In this document: one piece after another, positions 18,421 through 26,547 of the stretch
How positions within the stretch are numbered: position 1 is the stretch's first letter
Layout: every line of letters begins with the position of its first letter
NCBI RefSeq assembly: GCF_021491375.1
Contig: NZ_JAKEVY010000001.1
Span: 1,054,001 to 1,118,000 of the forward strand
Source of the DNA: Flavihumibacter fluminis
GTDB taxonomy: Bacteria > Bacteroidota > Bacteroidia > Chitinophagales > Chitinophagaceae
Reading direction: 5' to 3'
DNA length: 64,000 nucleotides
The notes under the pieces: model-generated
What the model saw: only the letters and a program-made list of their open reading frames with translations
The model's database searches: none
Told to the model about the DNA's origin: nothing
Position numbers and translations under genes: made by a program

Positions 18421-20685
18421 TTATTTGAATTTCTTCTTCAATTCATTCAGTTTCGCCTGGAAATCATTCACCGGCTCCGGCCCCTTCTTCCTTTCCTCCG
18501 TCTTCCTTTCTCCCCCTCTCCTTTCCTCCATCTTCCTTTCCCCCATCTTCCGTTCTCCCGTCTTCATCGACAAACCAATTCGTTTCCTGGCAAGATCAAC
18601 TTCTGTCACTGTTACCTTCACTTTCTGCTGCAATTTCACCACTTCTGCAGGATCACTCACATAGGTATCACTGAGTTGGGAAATATGAATCAATCCATCC
18701 TGTTTTACACCAATATCCACAAACACACCAAACTTGGTAATATTGGTTACGATGCCCGGCACTACCATGCCCACTTTTACATCTTCCATTGTTTTGATAC
18801 TGTCATCAAAACGAAACTCTTCAATTGGTGCACGTGGATCACGTCCCGGTTTTTCCAATTCCTTCAGAATATCTTCAATCGTGAATTCACCAATGGTTTC
18901 TGAAATGTATTTTTTCCGGTTGATCTGCCGGCGCAATTCAGCTTTTTCAATCAGGTCTTTCACTTTGCAATTCAGGTCCTTTGCCATGGATTCCACCACT
19001 GGATAAGTTTCCGGGTGCACGGCACTGTTATCAAGTGGATTAACGGCCTCGCGTATACGCAAAAAACCGGCGCATTGCTCAAAGGTTTTGGGGCCCATCA
19101 GGCTCACCTTTTTCAATTCTTCCCTTGATTTAAACGGACCATTTTTCTGGCGATACTCCACAATGTTTTTAGCAAGTGTGGCACTTAGTCCGGATACATA
19201 CATCAGCAAATGTTTGCTGGCTGTATTCAAATCCACACCCACATGGTTCACGCAGCTTTCTACTACACGATCCAGGCTCTCTTTCAAACGCGACTGGTTT
19301 ACATCGTGCTGGTATTGTCCTACACCAATTGATTTGGCATCAATCTTTACCAATTCACTTAACGGATCCAGTAAACGTCTTCCTATACTTACTGCACCCC
19401 GAACAGTAACATCGTAATCAGGAAATTCTTCGCGGGCCACTTCTGATGCAGAATAAATGGAGGCACCACTTTCATTCACCTGGAATACACTTACAGGTTT
19501 TCCAAAATCAATAGATCTTGCCAATGTTTCAGTTTCTCTTCCGGCAGTTCCATTCCCTATACCTATTGCTTCAATTCCAAACTGCTTCACCAATTGTTTG
19601 ATAGTGTCTACACTTTTCTGCCATTCATTCTGTGGCGGATGCGGGTAAATGGTGCTGGAATGAATCAGATTGCCCTGTTCATCCAGGCATACCAGTTTAC
19701 AACCGGTACGATATCCAGGATCAAGTGCCAGTACTCTTTTGGAACCCAGCGGAGAGGCCAGCAAAAGCTGTCGCAGGTTTTCTGCAAATACCTGGATGGC
19801 TTCTTCATCAGCCGCATTTTTGGTTGTTAACCGGAATTCATTTTCAATGGATGGCTTTAGCAAACGATCAAAACTATCTGCAATCGCCAGCCTGATTTCT
19901 TCGGCAGCTTCACTGTTGTTTTTTACAAATAATCTTTCCAGTTCAGGTACCGCTATGGCTTTTTCAATATTGATATCCATTAGCAGATAACCTTCCTTTT
20001 CACCTCTGCGAATCGCAAGGATCCGGTGGGAAGGGCATTTGGAAAGTGGCTCAGAGAACTCAAAATAATCCCGGTATTTCTGTGCATCTGCTTCTTCTTT
20101 TTTAGAACTCAGCACGCGTGAAACCAGGATGGCAGAAGTTTCAAACAAAGACCGGATGGCAGTCCTTGCCTGCTGGTCTTCAGCCACGCGTTCTGCAATG
20201 ATATCTCTTGCACCCTGTAAAGCATCTTTGGCTGATTTCACTTCCTCTTTTACATAAGCCTGTGCAGCAGCTTCCGGACTGCCGGACTGCTGTTCCCAAA
20301 TCCAGTCGGCCAAAGGTCCCAGTCCTTTTTCAATGGCCTGGCTGGCTCTTGTTTTTCGCTTGGGTTTATACGGCAGGTAAATATCTTCCAGTTCCGTAGC
20401 ATTGATACAGGCTACAATTTTTGCAGATAATTCCGGTGTCAGTTTCCCCTGTGAGTCGATTGTTTTCAGTACGGTTTCCTTTCTTTTCTCCAGGTCTTTG
20501 AAATAGGCGATTTCTTCTACAATAGAAGTAATAACTACTTCATCGAGGTTACCGGTTGCTTCTTTCCGGTACCTTGCCATAAAAGGAACAGTAGCCCCTT
20601 CCTCCTGCAGTTCATATACATTCACTACCTGCTTTATGGAAAGGGATAATTTCTGCGCGATTACACTAACATATTTTGGATCCAT
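18421..20685 (-). CDS. tex: Tex family RNA-binding transcription accessory protein, with a repeat insertion
   Basis: The 754-residue product has the Tex order: N-terminal helical domain, YqgF/RuvX-like domain (RVLALDPGYRTGCKLVCLDEQG near 320), helix-hairpin-helix segments (DLNTASKHLLMYVSGLSATLAKNIVEYR), and an S1 RNA-binding domain (VGMVVPGIVTNITKFGVFVDIGVKQDGLIHIS). Tex affects transcription and RNA handling. ATG 20685 is preferred because an exact -7 box lies 19 bp upstream (20705-20712); a longer frame starts at 20730. Between the S1 domain and the conserved end FQAKLNELKKKF the protein carries about 27 residues of ERKMG/ERKMEE repeats encoded by the GA-rich repeat family. Confidence 0.93.
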   Translation of the reverse strand: MDPKYVSVIAQKLSLSIKQVVNVYELQEEGATVPFMARYRKEATGNLDEVVITSIVEEIAYFKDLEKRKETVLKTIDSQGKLTPELSAKIVACINATELEDIYLPYKPKRKTRASQAIEKGLGPLADWIWEQQSGSPEAAAQAYVKEEVKSAKDALQGARDIIAERVAEDQQARTAIRSLFETSAILVSRVLSSKKEEADAQKYRDYFEFSEPLSKCPSHRILAIRRGEKEGYLLMDINIEKAIAVPELERLFVKNNSEAAEEIRLAIADSFDRLLKPSIENEFRLTTKNAADEEAIQVFAENLRQLLLASPLGSKRVLALDPGYRTGCKLVCLDEQGNLIHSSTIYPHPPQNEWQKSVDTIKQLVKQFGIEAIGIGNGTAGRETETLARSIDFGKPVSVFQVNESGASIYSASEVAREEFPDYDVTVRGAVSIGRRLLDPLSELVKIDAKSIGVGQYQHDVNQSRLKESLDRVVESCVNHVGVDLNTASKHLLMYVSGLSATLAKNIVEYRQKNGPFKSREELKKVSLMGPKTFEQCAGFLRIREAVNPLDNSAVHPETYPVVESMAKDLNCKVKDLIEKAELRRQINRKKYISETIGEFTIEDILKELEKPGRDPRAPIEEFRFDDSIKTMEDVKVGMVVPGIVTNITKFGVFVDIGVKQDGLIHISQLSDTYVSDPAEVVKLQQKVKVTVTEVDLARKRIGLSMKTGERKMGERKMEERRGGERKTEERKKGPEPVNDFQAKLNELKKKFK
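18481..18566 (-). repeat. GA-rich repeat inserted in frame in tex
   Basis: On the tex strand the DNA reads GGAAGATGGGGGAAAGG, GGAAGATGGAGGAAAGG and related units, matching the ATGGAAGATGGAGGA module found after stop codons elsewhere. The 15-bp unit keeps the frame and yields charged ERKxEE residues in a linker. Confidence 0.8.
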
Positions 20686-20704
20686 ATTCACAAGTTTCGG
20701 ACCG

Positions 20705-20712
20705 CAAATATA
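20705..20712 (-). promoter_or_regulatory. -7 element for tex
   Basis: TATATTTG on the minus strand, exact match, 19 bp before ATG 20685, in the short gap after the hydrolase gene. Confidence 0.55.
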
Positions 20713-20737
20713 GCCGGATGAGGCATGCAAAATCCAG

Positions 20738-21388
20738 CTATTTATTCCCTGCCAAAATCGCAGCCAGGGTCTGATTGATTTCAGGCGCCCGGTTCATCAC
20801 CATCAGGTGGCCGGCTCCTGGTATCAGATGGGTTGGATGGGTATACCGAATGGGCAACAAACGATCACTTGTGCCATGTATATGATAAATTTTTCCAATT
20901 GGTTGTTCTGTTTTCCATTCCAGGATAGCGCCCATCGCCCAGCGTAAAAAGGCAGGATCGGATTCGCGAATAATTTTTCGCAGGAGTTCTTTGTCTTCAC
21001 TGGTTTCTGTAGTGAAGAGGCGTTTCGCAATAGATGCCTGCTGAAACAGACCGATAGGAAGTATTTTATGCAATTTCAATGGCGCTGCCCATCGAAAATA
21101 AAAAGGCAGTTCCTGTGGCGACTGAATACTGGCAATCAAAATCGTTTTTTCGGGATGACGAAACTTACTGATTTCCGTTGCAAGCATGCCACCGAAGGAT
21201 AGTCCCACCAGGCAAAAGGGATCTTTATCCGGAATCATTGCTGCCAGTCGTGCAGCATAATGCGTCAGGCTTTCTCCCTGTTCCGGAGGCAACCAGTTGA
21301 TATGTTCAATAGAATAGCCGGGTGGCAACTGAATATGTTTGAACACACGCTTATCAGCACCTAATCCCGGTATAAAGTAAACGGTCAT
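20738..21388 (-). CDS. alpha/beta hydrolase
   Basis: The 216-residue product starts MTVYFIPGLGADKRVF (oxyanion-loop region). The nucleophile is Ser in LVGLSFGGMLATEI near residue 67, the probable acid is Asp in HGTSDRLLP, and the catalytic His lies in GAGHLMVM near the end. The substrate is unknown. An in-frame ATG at 21397 would add three residues. It is divergent from the cystathionine beta-synthase gene across about 45 bp, and tex follows on the same strand with its own promoter box. Confidence 0.8.
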   Translation of the reverse strand: MTVYFIPGLGADKRVFKHIQLPPGYSIEHINWLPPEQGESLTHYAARLAAMIPDKDPFCLVGLSFGGMLATEISKFRHPEKTILIASIQSPQELPFYFRWAAPLKLHKILPIGLFQQASIAKRLFTTETSEDKELLRKIIRESDPAFLRWAMGAILEWKTEQPIGKIYHIHGTSDRLLPIRYTHPTHLIPGAGHLMVMNRAPEINQTLAAILAGNK

Positions 21389-21436
21389 TGCAGCCATTTG
21401 TAAAATTGTACCTTAGCGGCTTACTAACAGCCTGCT

Positions 21437-22798
21437 ATGGACATTAAAAATAACATTCTCGAAACGATTGGCAACACGCCATTGATCAGACTTAACAAAA
21501 TTACAAAAGGACTCCCCGGAACCATACTTGCCAAAGTGGATTATTTCAATCCCGGCAATTCCATTAAAGACCGGATGGCACTCAAAATGGTGGAAGTAGC
21601 TGAACAGGAAGGCAAACTCAAACCAGGTGGAACCATCATCGAATGTACAAGTGGAAATACAGGAATGGGGCTTGCATTGGCTGCTGTTGTGAAAGGATAC
21701 AAATGCATTTTCACAACAACCGATAAGCAGAGTAAGGAGAAGATGGATATCCTTAAAGCAGTTGGTGCAGAAGTAATTGTTTGTCCAACGAATGTGGAAC
21801 CTGATGATCCCCGTTCTTATTATTCAGTAGCGCAACGACTGGCGCGTGAAATTCCGAACTCCTATCATTTCAATCAATACGATAACCTGGCGAATCGCCT
21901 GGCGCATTATGAAACAACCGGACCGGAGATCTGGAAACAGACCGATGGAAAAATCACTCACCTGGTATGTACTGCAGGAACAGGAGGAACGATTACCGGA
22001 ACAGCGCAGTACCTGAAGGAAAAGAATCCCAATATCCAGATATGGGCAATTGATGTATATGGTTCTTTGCTCACCAAGTATTTCCGCACCGGAGAAATTG
22101 ATATGGATGAAGTGCATCCTTATATCTCGGAAGGATTTGGTGAAGATTTTGTTCCGAAGAATTACGACATGTCGGTGATTGATCATTTTGAACAGGTCAC
22201 AGATAAGGATGGTGCCATCATGGCAAGAAAACTGGCTAAAGAAGAAGGTCTGTTTTGCGGATACAGCGCCGGTTCCTGTATACAGGGACTTCTGCAATTA
22301 AAAGACAGACTGAAAGCAGATGATATGGTGGTTTGCATCTTTCATGATCATGGCAGCCGCTATGTAGGAAAGATCTACAACGACCAATGGATGATGGAAC
22401 GCGGGTTCATGGAAGCCAAAACCTTCCGCGATGTAGTAAGTGCAAGAGGTGGCAAACAGCGTTTAATCACGCTGTCTCCTGATAAAACAGTAACAGACGC
22501 AGTTGACCTGATGCGCAAGTACGATATTGAACACATCCCAGTATTTGATGGAGAGAACATGATTGGTTCCATTTCTGAAGGAGGACTGTTTCAGCAGGTA
22601 TTTGCACAACCGGAAATCCGCCAGGCTACCATAGAGGAAGTGCTTGAAAAACCATTCCCCATGGTGGAATTCACTACTCCGATTGAGAAATTAAGCAGCT
22701 TAATCAATAAGGAAAATGGAGCTGTACTGGCGAAAGATGAAATTGGTAACTATCATATCGTAACCAAGTACGACCTCTTGCAGGCCCTGGGCAAGTAA
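21437..22798 (+). CDS. cbs: cystathionine beta-synthase (PLP domain plus CBS pair)
   Basis: The 453-residue product joins an N-terminal cysteine synthase/CBS PLP domain to a C-terminal pair of CBS regulatory domains. The PLP lysine lies in NPGNSIKDRMA near residue 43, the phosphate-binding loop is CTAGTGGTITGTA near 185, and ECTSGNTGMGLA binds substrate. The C-terminal half has DAVDLMRKYDIEHIPVFDGENMIGSI and a second CBS motif with NYHIVTKYDLLQALGK. CBS condenses serine and homocysteine; the tandem domains point to ligand control. A cysteine synthase role cannot be excluded. A box TACCTTAG (one mismatch) lies at 21409. Confidence 0.9.
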   Translation: MDIKNNILETIGNTPLIRLNKITKGLPGTILAKVDYFNPGNSIKDRMALKMVEVAEQEGKLKPGGTIIECTSGNTGMGLALAAVVKGYKCIFTTTDKQSKEKMDILKAVGAEVIVCPTNVEPDDPRSYYSVAQRLAREIPNSYHFNQYDNLANRLAHYETTGPEIWKQTDGKITHLVCTAGTGGTITGTAQYLKEKNPNIQIWAIDVYGSLLTKYFRTGEIDMDEVHPYISEGFGEDFVPKNYDMSVIDHFEQVTDKDGAIMARKLAKEEGLFCGYSAGSCIQGLLQLKDRLKADDMVVCIFHDHGSRYVGKIYNDQWMMERGFMEAKTFRDVVSARGGKQRLITLSPDKTVTDAVDLMRKYDIEHIPVFDGENMIGSISEGGLFQQVFAQPEIRQATIEEVLEKPFPMVEFTTPIEKLSSLINKENGAVLAKDEIGNYHIVTKYDLLQALGK

Positions 22799-23437
22799 GC
22801 TACCCTTTCGCGTAGTTTTACGATACTTTCCGAAGTAGATTAACTAGCAGACAGATGTGCCAGATACGAGCACATGAGTAAAATCCGTATTGTTAAAATT
22901 CAGCAAATGCGCTATTGTTCAGTGTCTGGCAGCGGCCTACTTTTGAATTCGAAATCAGCGCCAAGATCCTACGAAAAAACGAGCAAAATCTGAAGCCAGT
23001 GCAAACCAATGTCCAGTAACCAACGTCCAAAACGAAATACTGGTTTCAGGTTATCCAATTGTCCGGTGGAAAACACCAAGTCCTTAAAACCACTATGATT
23101 CGAAAGAGTCAGATCCTGAAATCCGGTACCCTCCTGCCCTGTAGCCCGTCCAAGCTGTAAGGCAGGAGGCCGATAGTGGTTCCGAAAAATTGTTGCCCCG
23201 TTTTTATAATCCATACACCCTGACCGCTGCACCAGCGAGACTCAGTTTATCCGAAACCCCATGAAGCTATCAGTTGATAGCCCCTAACCTCTACTTTTCG
23301 AATGGCGCCTTACGGCCTGTGCTTACCTAACCTTAGAATTCCGTTTCCCGGCTTTTGCTGTAGCAAAGTATATTGTCATGAAGTCCTGACAATTGTACCT
23401 GTTACAACAAAAGCTTTTTTATTTTGCGCAAAAAAAA
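22799..23437. other. 640-bp non-coding gap with several hairpins
   Basis: No convincing gene lies here; an 87-residue minus-strand frame (22969-23232) has no recognisable domain. The DNA has a nested fold: outer stem AACCACTA (23088-23095) with TAGTGGTT (23174-23181), and inner stem CCTCCTGCC (23130-23138) with GGCAGGAGG (23161-23169). Further hairpins are CGCTG/CAGCG (23225-23237), GCTATCA/TGATAGC (about 23266-23281) and ATTGTCA/TGACAAT (23372-23393). A TGTCCA/CGTCCA short repeat occurs near 23010-23030. It could be an RNA gene, a leader of the downstream gene, or the remains of a small mobile element. Confidence 0.45.
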
Positions 23438-24232
23438 TTGCAGCAGTTCACTGATCAGACCGGTTTTACTATTCAGCTGGACTCCCAGCCGAAACGGATT
23501 GTTTCCCTGGTACCCTCTCAAACAGAACTGTTATATACGCTGGGCCTGGAAGAAAAGGTGGTGGGTATCACCAAATTCTGTATTCATCCGGAGCATTGGT
23601 TCCGCAACAAAACCAGGATTGGCGGAACAAAAGGAATCCATGCCGAAAAGATATTCTCCCTTCAGCCCGATCTCGTAATTGCCAATAAAGAGGAAAACCT
23701 GCAAGCAGAGGTGGAACTGCTTCGCAGCTGGGTGCCTGTATGGACCAGTGATATAGACACCCTGGATGCAGCCCTGGAAATGATTCAGCAGGTGGGAGCA
23801 CTAACTGGCGAAATCGAGAAAGCAGCCACCCTGATTCAGCAGATAAGTACTGCTTTTGCCCAGCTAAAACCAGCTTCCTATTCTGCAACAGTTGCCTACC
23901 TGATCTGGAAGAAACCCTATATGACAGTGGGATCAGATTGTTTTATTTCAGACATGCTCAAAAAATGTGGTTTTACTCCAGCCTTTGACCACTTACAACG
24001 ATATCCTGAAATTTCAGCAGCTGATCTGCAGGCGGCTGCTCCTGAATTTGTGTTTCTTTCTTCAGAACCTTACCCTTTCAAGGAAAAAGATATCGAGGAA
24101 TTAAAACTGCTTCTACCGGCTTCGCGAATACTGCTCGTAGACGGAGAAATGTTCAGCTGGTATGGCAGTCGGCTCCAATATGCACCTGAATATTTTCAGG
24201 ATTTGATTGATCAGCTTGGTGCAAATCCCTAA
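23438..24232 (+). CDS. BtuF-like periplasmic-binding-fold protein (helical-backbone metal receptor)
   Basis: From TTG 23438 the product is about 264 residues and starts MQQFTDQTGFTIQLDSQPKRIVSLVPSQTELLYTLGLEEKVVG, the usual opening of cobalamin/iron-siderophore binding proteins (PKRIVSLVPS, then GTKGIHAEKIFSLQPDLVIAN). No signal peptide is visible from this start, and the frame above it (first codon TTG 23393) also lacks one, so it may be cytoplasmic, as many short Bacteroidetes members of this group appear. No permease or ATPase genes adjoin it. The kinase-fold candidate follows 78 bp downstream. Ligand unknown. Confidence 0.8.
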   Translation: MQQFTDQTGFTIQLDSQPKRIVSLVPSQTELLYTLGLEEKVVGITKFCIHPEHWFRNKTRIGGTKGIHAEKIFSLQPDLVIANKEENLQAEVELLRSWVPVWTSDIDTLDAALEMIQQVGALTGEIEKAATLIQQISTAFAQLKPASYSATVAYLIWKKPYMTVGSDCFISDMLKKCGFTPAFDHLQRYPEISAADLQAAAPEFVFLSSEPYPFKEKDIEELKLLLPASRILLVDGEMFSWYGSRLQYAPEYFQDLIDQLGANP

Positions 24233-24310
24233 CTTGTTTCCACTTTGTATACACCCTTCAGATCTGGCTATTCAAGAGGCGAACCGGATCGCCCTTCCAG
24301 GAAAAAACCT

Positions 24311-25351
24311 ATGTTTCCTGTCAGCCAGGCCCTGCGCGGCTTTCTGAAACAACATGGCAGAGAGGTTAAACTGCCTGTTTCCTATCGTGATCTGCAGCGT
24401 TTCACCTATTCTGTTCCCCTGAAAGACAAGGAAGGACAGGATACTCACTGGGAGACGGTAGTCTATGATATGCGGGAATGGGAATATATCCGGGAGGGAC
24501 TGGTCCGAATTTATGCCCTGCTCCGGACGGAAGGAGATATGACCTTCAGCAAACACCTGGATGTAGCCCGCATTGATTACTGTGCCTTTGGTAATTCCCA
24601 GCCTTTCAGGATCCGGATCGTCAATAAGTTCAATGACAATTACGATCATTATTATATCAAAATCGCAGATGCCTCCCGCATCTACGGGCTGGAACTGGAG
24701 CACATGCTCTCCCCCAACCGGATTACCTTTCTAACAAATAACCATAGCCTGGTGGAGGAACATATCCCCGGAATTCCGGGTGATGTATTTATTCAGCAAC
24801 ACCTCAACCGGCCCGACACTAACAAAATCCGCATCGCCAAAGAATTTGTGAAGTTCAATGAACGCTGCTTTGTGAGGCTGCTCGGAGATATGAGGAGTTA
24901 TAATTTCGTAATTGACATCACGCCGGATATTGAGGATTACCAGTACCGGATCAGGGCCATCGATTTTGATCAGCAGTCCTATGAAGGCAGGAAAAATTTA
25001 TACCTGCCCCAGTTTTTTAAAGAAAATTTTCCACTGGTAGAAACCACCCTGAAACATCTCAATAAAGACAGTATCCAGCAATACCAGACGGAGGAACGAA
25101 CGATGATGACTTTCCGGCTGGTATCAGCCCGCTACCGGTTGAAAGAATTGCTGGACATTATGGGCAAAGACACGATTTCCACTCCTGAGAAATTACACCA
25201 GCTCGCTTCCGAACTCAGTGAAATGCACCATAACCACAAAGGACTTTTAAGGGCCCGGAATATGGGGCAGCTGGTGAAAGAACACCTGAAAGTCTGCCTG
25301 CGCAAAAATCTGCTGCTGATCCCCCGCTTCCAGGGGCGTTCGGAAGACTAG
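24311..25351 (+). CDS. uncharacterised protein with protein-kinase-like (PKL/APH) fold features
   Basis: I do not recognise a named family for this 346-residue protein. Several spaced motifs resemble aminoglycoside phosphotransferase/HipA-type kinases: a beta3-like lysine in YYIKIAD (Lys117), Glu in ELEHM (128-130), the hinge-like EEHIPGIPGD (149-158), a catalytic-loop-like GDMRSYN (Asp193, Asn198), and a metal-binding-like AIDFDQ (Asp218, Asp220). The last 100 residues are helical with a His-rich EMHHNHKG. ATG 24311 is used because the upstream extension is low in similarity to anything. It follows the BtuF-like gene. The kinase assignment is inference. Confidence 0.6.
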   Translation: MFPVSQALRGFLKQHGREVKLPVSYRDLQRFTYSVPLKDKEGQDTHWETVVYDMREWEYIREGLVRIYALLRTEGDMTFSKHLDVARIDYCAFGNSQPFRIRIVNKFNDNYDHYYIKIADASRIYGLELEHMLSPNRITFLTNNHSLVEEHIPGIPGDVFIQQHLNRPDTNKIRIAKEFVKFNERCFVRLLGDMRSYNFVIDITPDIEDYQYRIRAIDFDQQSYEGRKNLYLPQFFKENFPLVETTLKHLNKDSIQQYQTEERTMMTFRLVSARYRLKELLDIMGKDTISTPEKLHQLASELSEMHHNHKGLLRARNMGQLVKEHLKVCLRKNLLLIPRFQGRSED

Positions 25352-25439
25352 GCCGGTCATTCAACTCATAATTGTTATATTAGCGCTTCTTTTTAACGAT
25401 TGCAGTTGCCCGTTTTATCAAAAAACCCAACAAAAAACA

Positions 25440-26507
25440 ATGAGCAAGTACAGTGCAGGCGTTCTTTTCGGCGATGAATTGGAAGCCCTTTATAAAGACG
25501 CAAAAGCCAACAATTTCGCAATGCCCGCGGTAAATACCATCGGTACAGATTCAATCAATGCAACCCTGGAAACCGCAGCAAAAGTTAACTCTCCGGTTAT
25601 TATTCAGTTTTCCAATGGCGGCGCCCAGTTTATCGCTGGCAAAGGAATGCCCAATGATAAAATGCAGGCCAATATTTCCGGTGCTATTTCAGGAGCGCTT
25701 CATATTCACAATGTGGCGAAATACTACGGAGTACCGGTTGTATTGCATACCGACCATGCTGCCCACAAATGGCTTCCCTGGATTTCAGCCCTGGTTGATG
25801 CAGGAGAAACCTTCTACAAAGAAAAAGGTCAGCCCCTTTTCAGTTCTCACATGCTGGATCTTTCTGAAGAAAGCATCGAGGAAAACATTCAAACCTCTGT
25901 ACAGTATTTCAAAAGAATGCAACCGCTGGGCATGGGTATTGAAATTGAACTCGGGGTTACAGGTGGTGAAGAAGATGGAGTAGACAACAGTGGTGTAGAA
26001 AATGATAAACTTTATACACAACCACAACATGTTGCCTATGCTTATGAAGAGTTAGGCAAAGTGGGTCGCCTCTTTACAGTTGCTGCTGCTTTTGGTAATG
26101 TGCACGGTGTTTATAGTCCGGGTAATGTGGAACTGCGTCCGGAAATCCTGAAGAACAGCCAGGACTATATCCGTCAGCAATTCAACACCGAAGAAAAGCC
26201 TGTATACTTTGTATTCCATGGTGGCAGTGGTTCTCCAAAAGAGCAGATTCATGAGACACTCGGATATGGAGTTATCAAAATGAATATCGACACTGATATG
26301 CAATGGGCATTCTGGGAAGGTGTACTGGGATATTATCAGAAGAATGAAGCCTATCTTCAGGGTCAGCTGGGTAATCCGGAAGGACCAACCAAACCCAATA
26401 AAAAATACTACGATCCAAGAGTATGGTTGAGAAAAGGTCAGGAACATTTCGTACAAAGACTGGAAGAAGCGTTCACTGATTTGAATTGTATCAACAGAAA
26501 TGCATAA
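25440..26507 (+). CDS. fbaA: class II fructose-bisphosphate aldolase
   Basis: The 355-residue product shows the class II signatures: zinc ligands in VVLHTDHAAHKWLPW, the ELGVTGGEEDGVDNSG block, the His of NVHGVYSPGNV, and VFHGGSGSPKEQI. The YGVIKMNIDTDMQWAFW phosphate-binding segment is also there. The enzyme interconverts fructose-1,6-bisphosphate with dihydroxyacetone phosphate and glyceraldehyde-3-phosphate. The length and sequence fit the long (E. coli FbaA) subgroup. It stands alone with a perfect terminator directly after the stop. Confidence 0.95.
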   Translation: MSKYSAGVLFGDELEALYKDAKANNFAMPAVNTIGTDSINATLETAAKVNSPVIIQFSNGGAQFIAGKGMPNDKMQANISGAISGALHIHNVAKYYGVPVVLHTDHAAHKWLPWISALVDAGETFYKEKGQPLFSSHMLDLSEESIEENIQTSVQYFKRMQPLGMGIEIELGVTGGEEDGVDNSGVENDKLYTQPQHVAYAYEELGKVGRLFTVAAAFGNVHGVYSPGNVELRPEILKNSQDYIRQQFNTEEKPVYFVFHGGSGSPKEQIHETLGYGVIKMNIDTDMQWAFWEGVLGYYQKNEAYLQGQLGNPEGPTKPNKKYYDPRVWLRKGQEHFVQRLEEAFTDLNCINRNA

Positions 26508-26509
26508 TA

Positions 26510-26543
26510 AAAAAAGGTGTTAGAAAATTCTAACACCTTTTTT
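26510..26543. terminator. bidirectional terminator between fbaA and the M16 peptidase
   Basis: AAAAAAGGTGTTAGAA (26510-26525) pairs perfectly with TTCTAACACCTTTTTT (26528-26543). It begins 3 bp past the fbaA stop and ends 5 bp before the peptidase stop, so it serves both converging genes. Confidence 0.9.
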
Positions 26544-26547
26544 CTTT

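Noticed and set aside
22969-23232. 87-residue minus-strand frame
   Set aside because: No domain recognised; it crosses both hairpin stems, and its end reads like a TGTCCA repeat translation.
22799-23437. Cobalamin riboswitch upstream of the BtuF-like gene
   Set aside because: I looked for the B12 box and its conserved blocks and did not find them.
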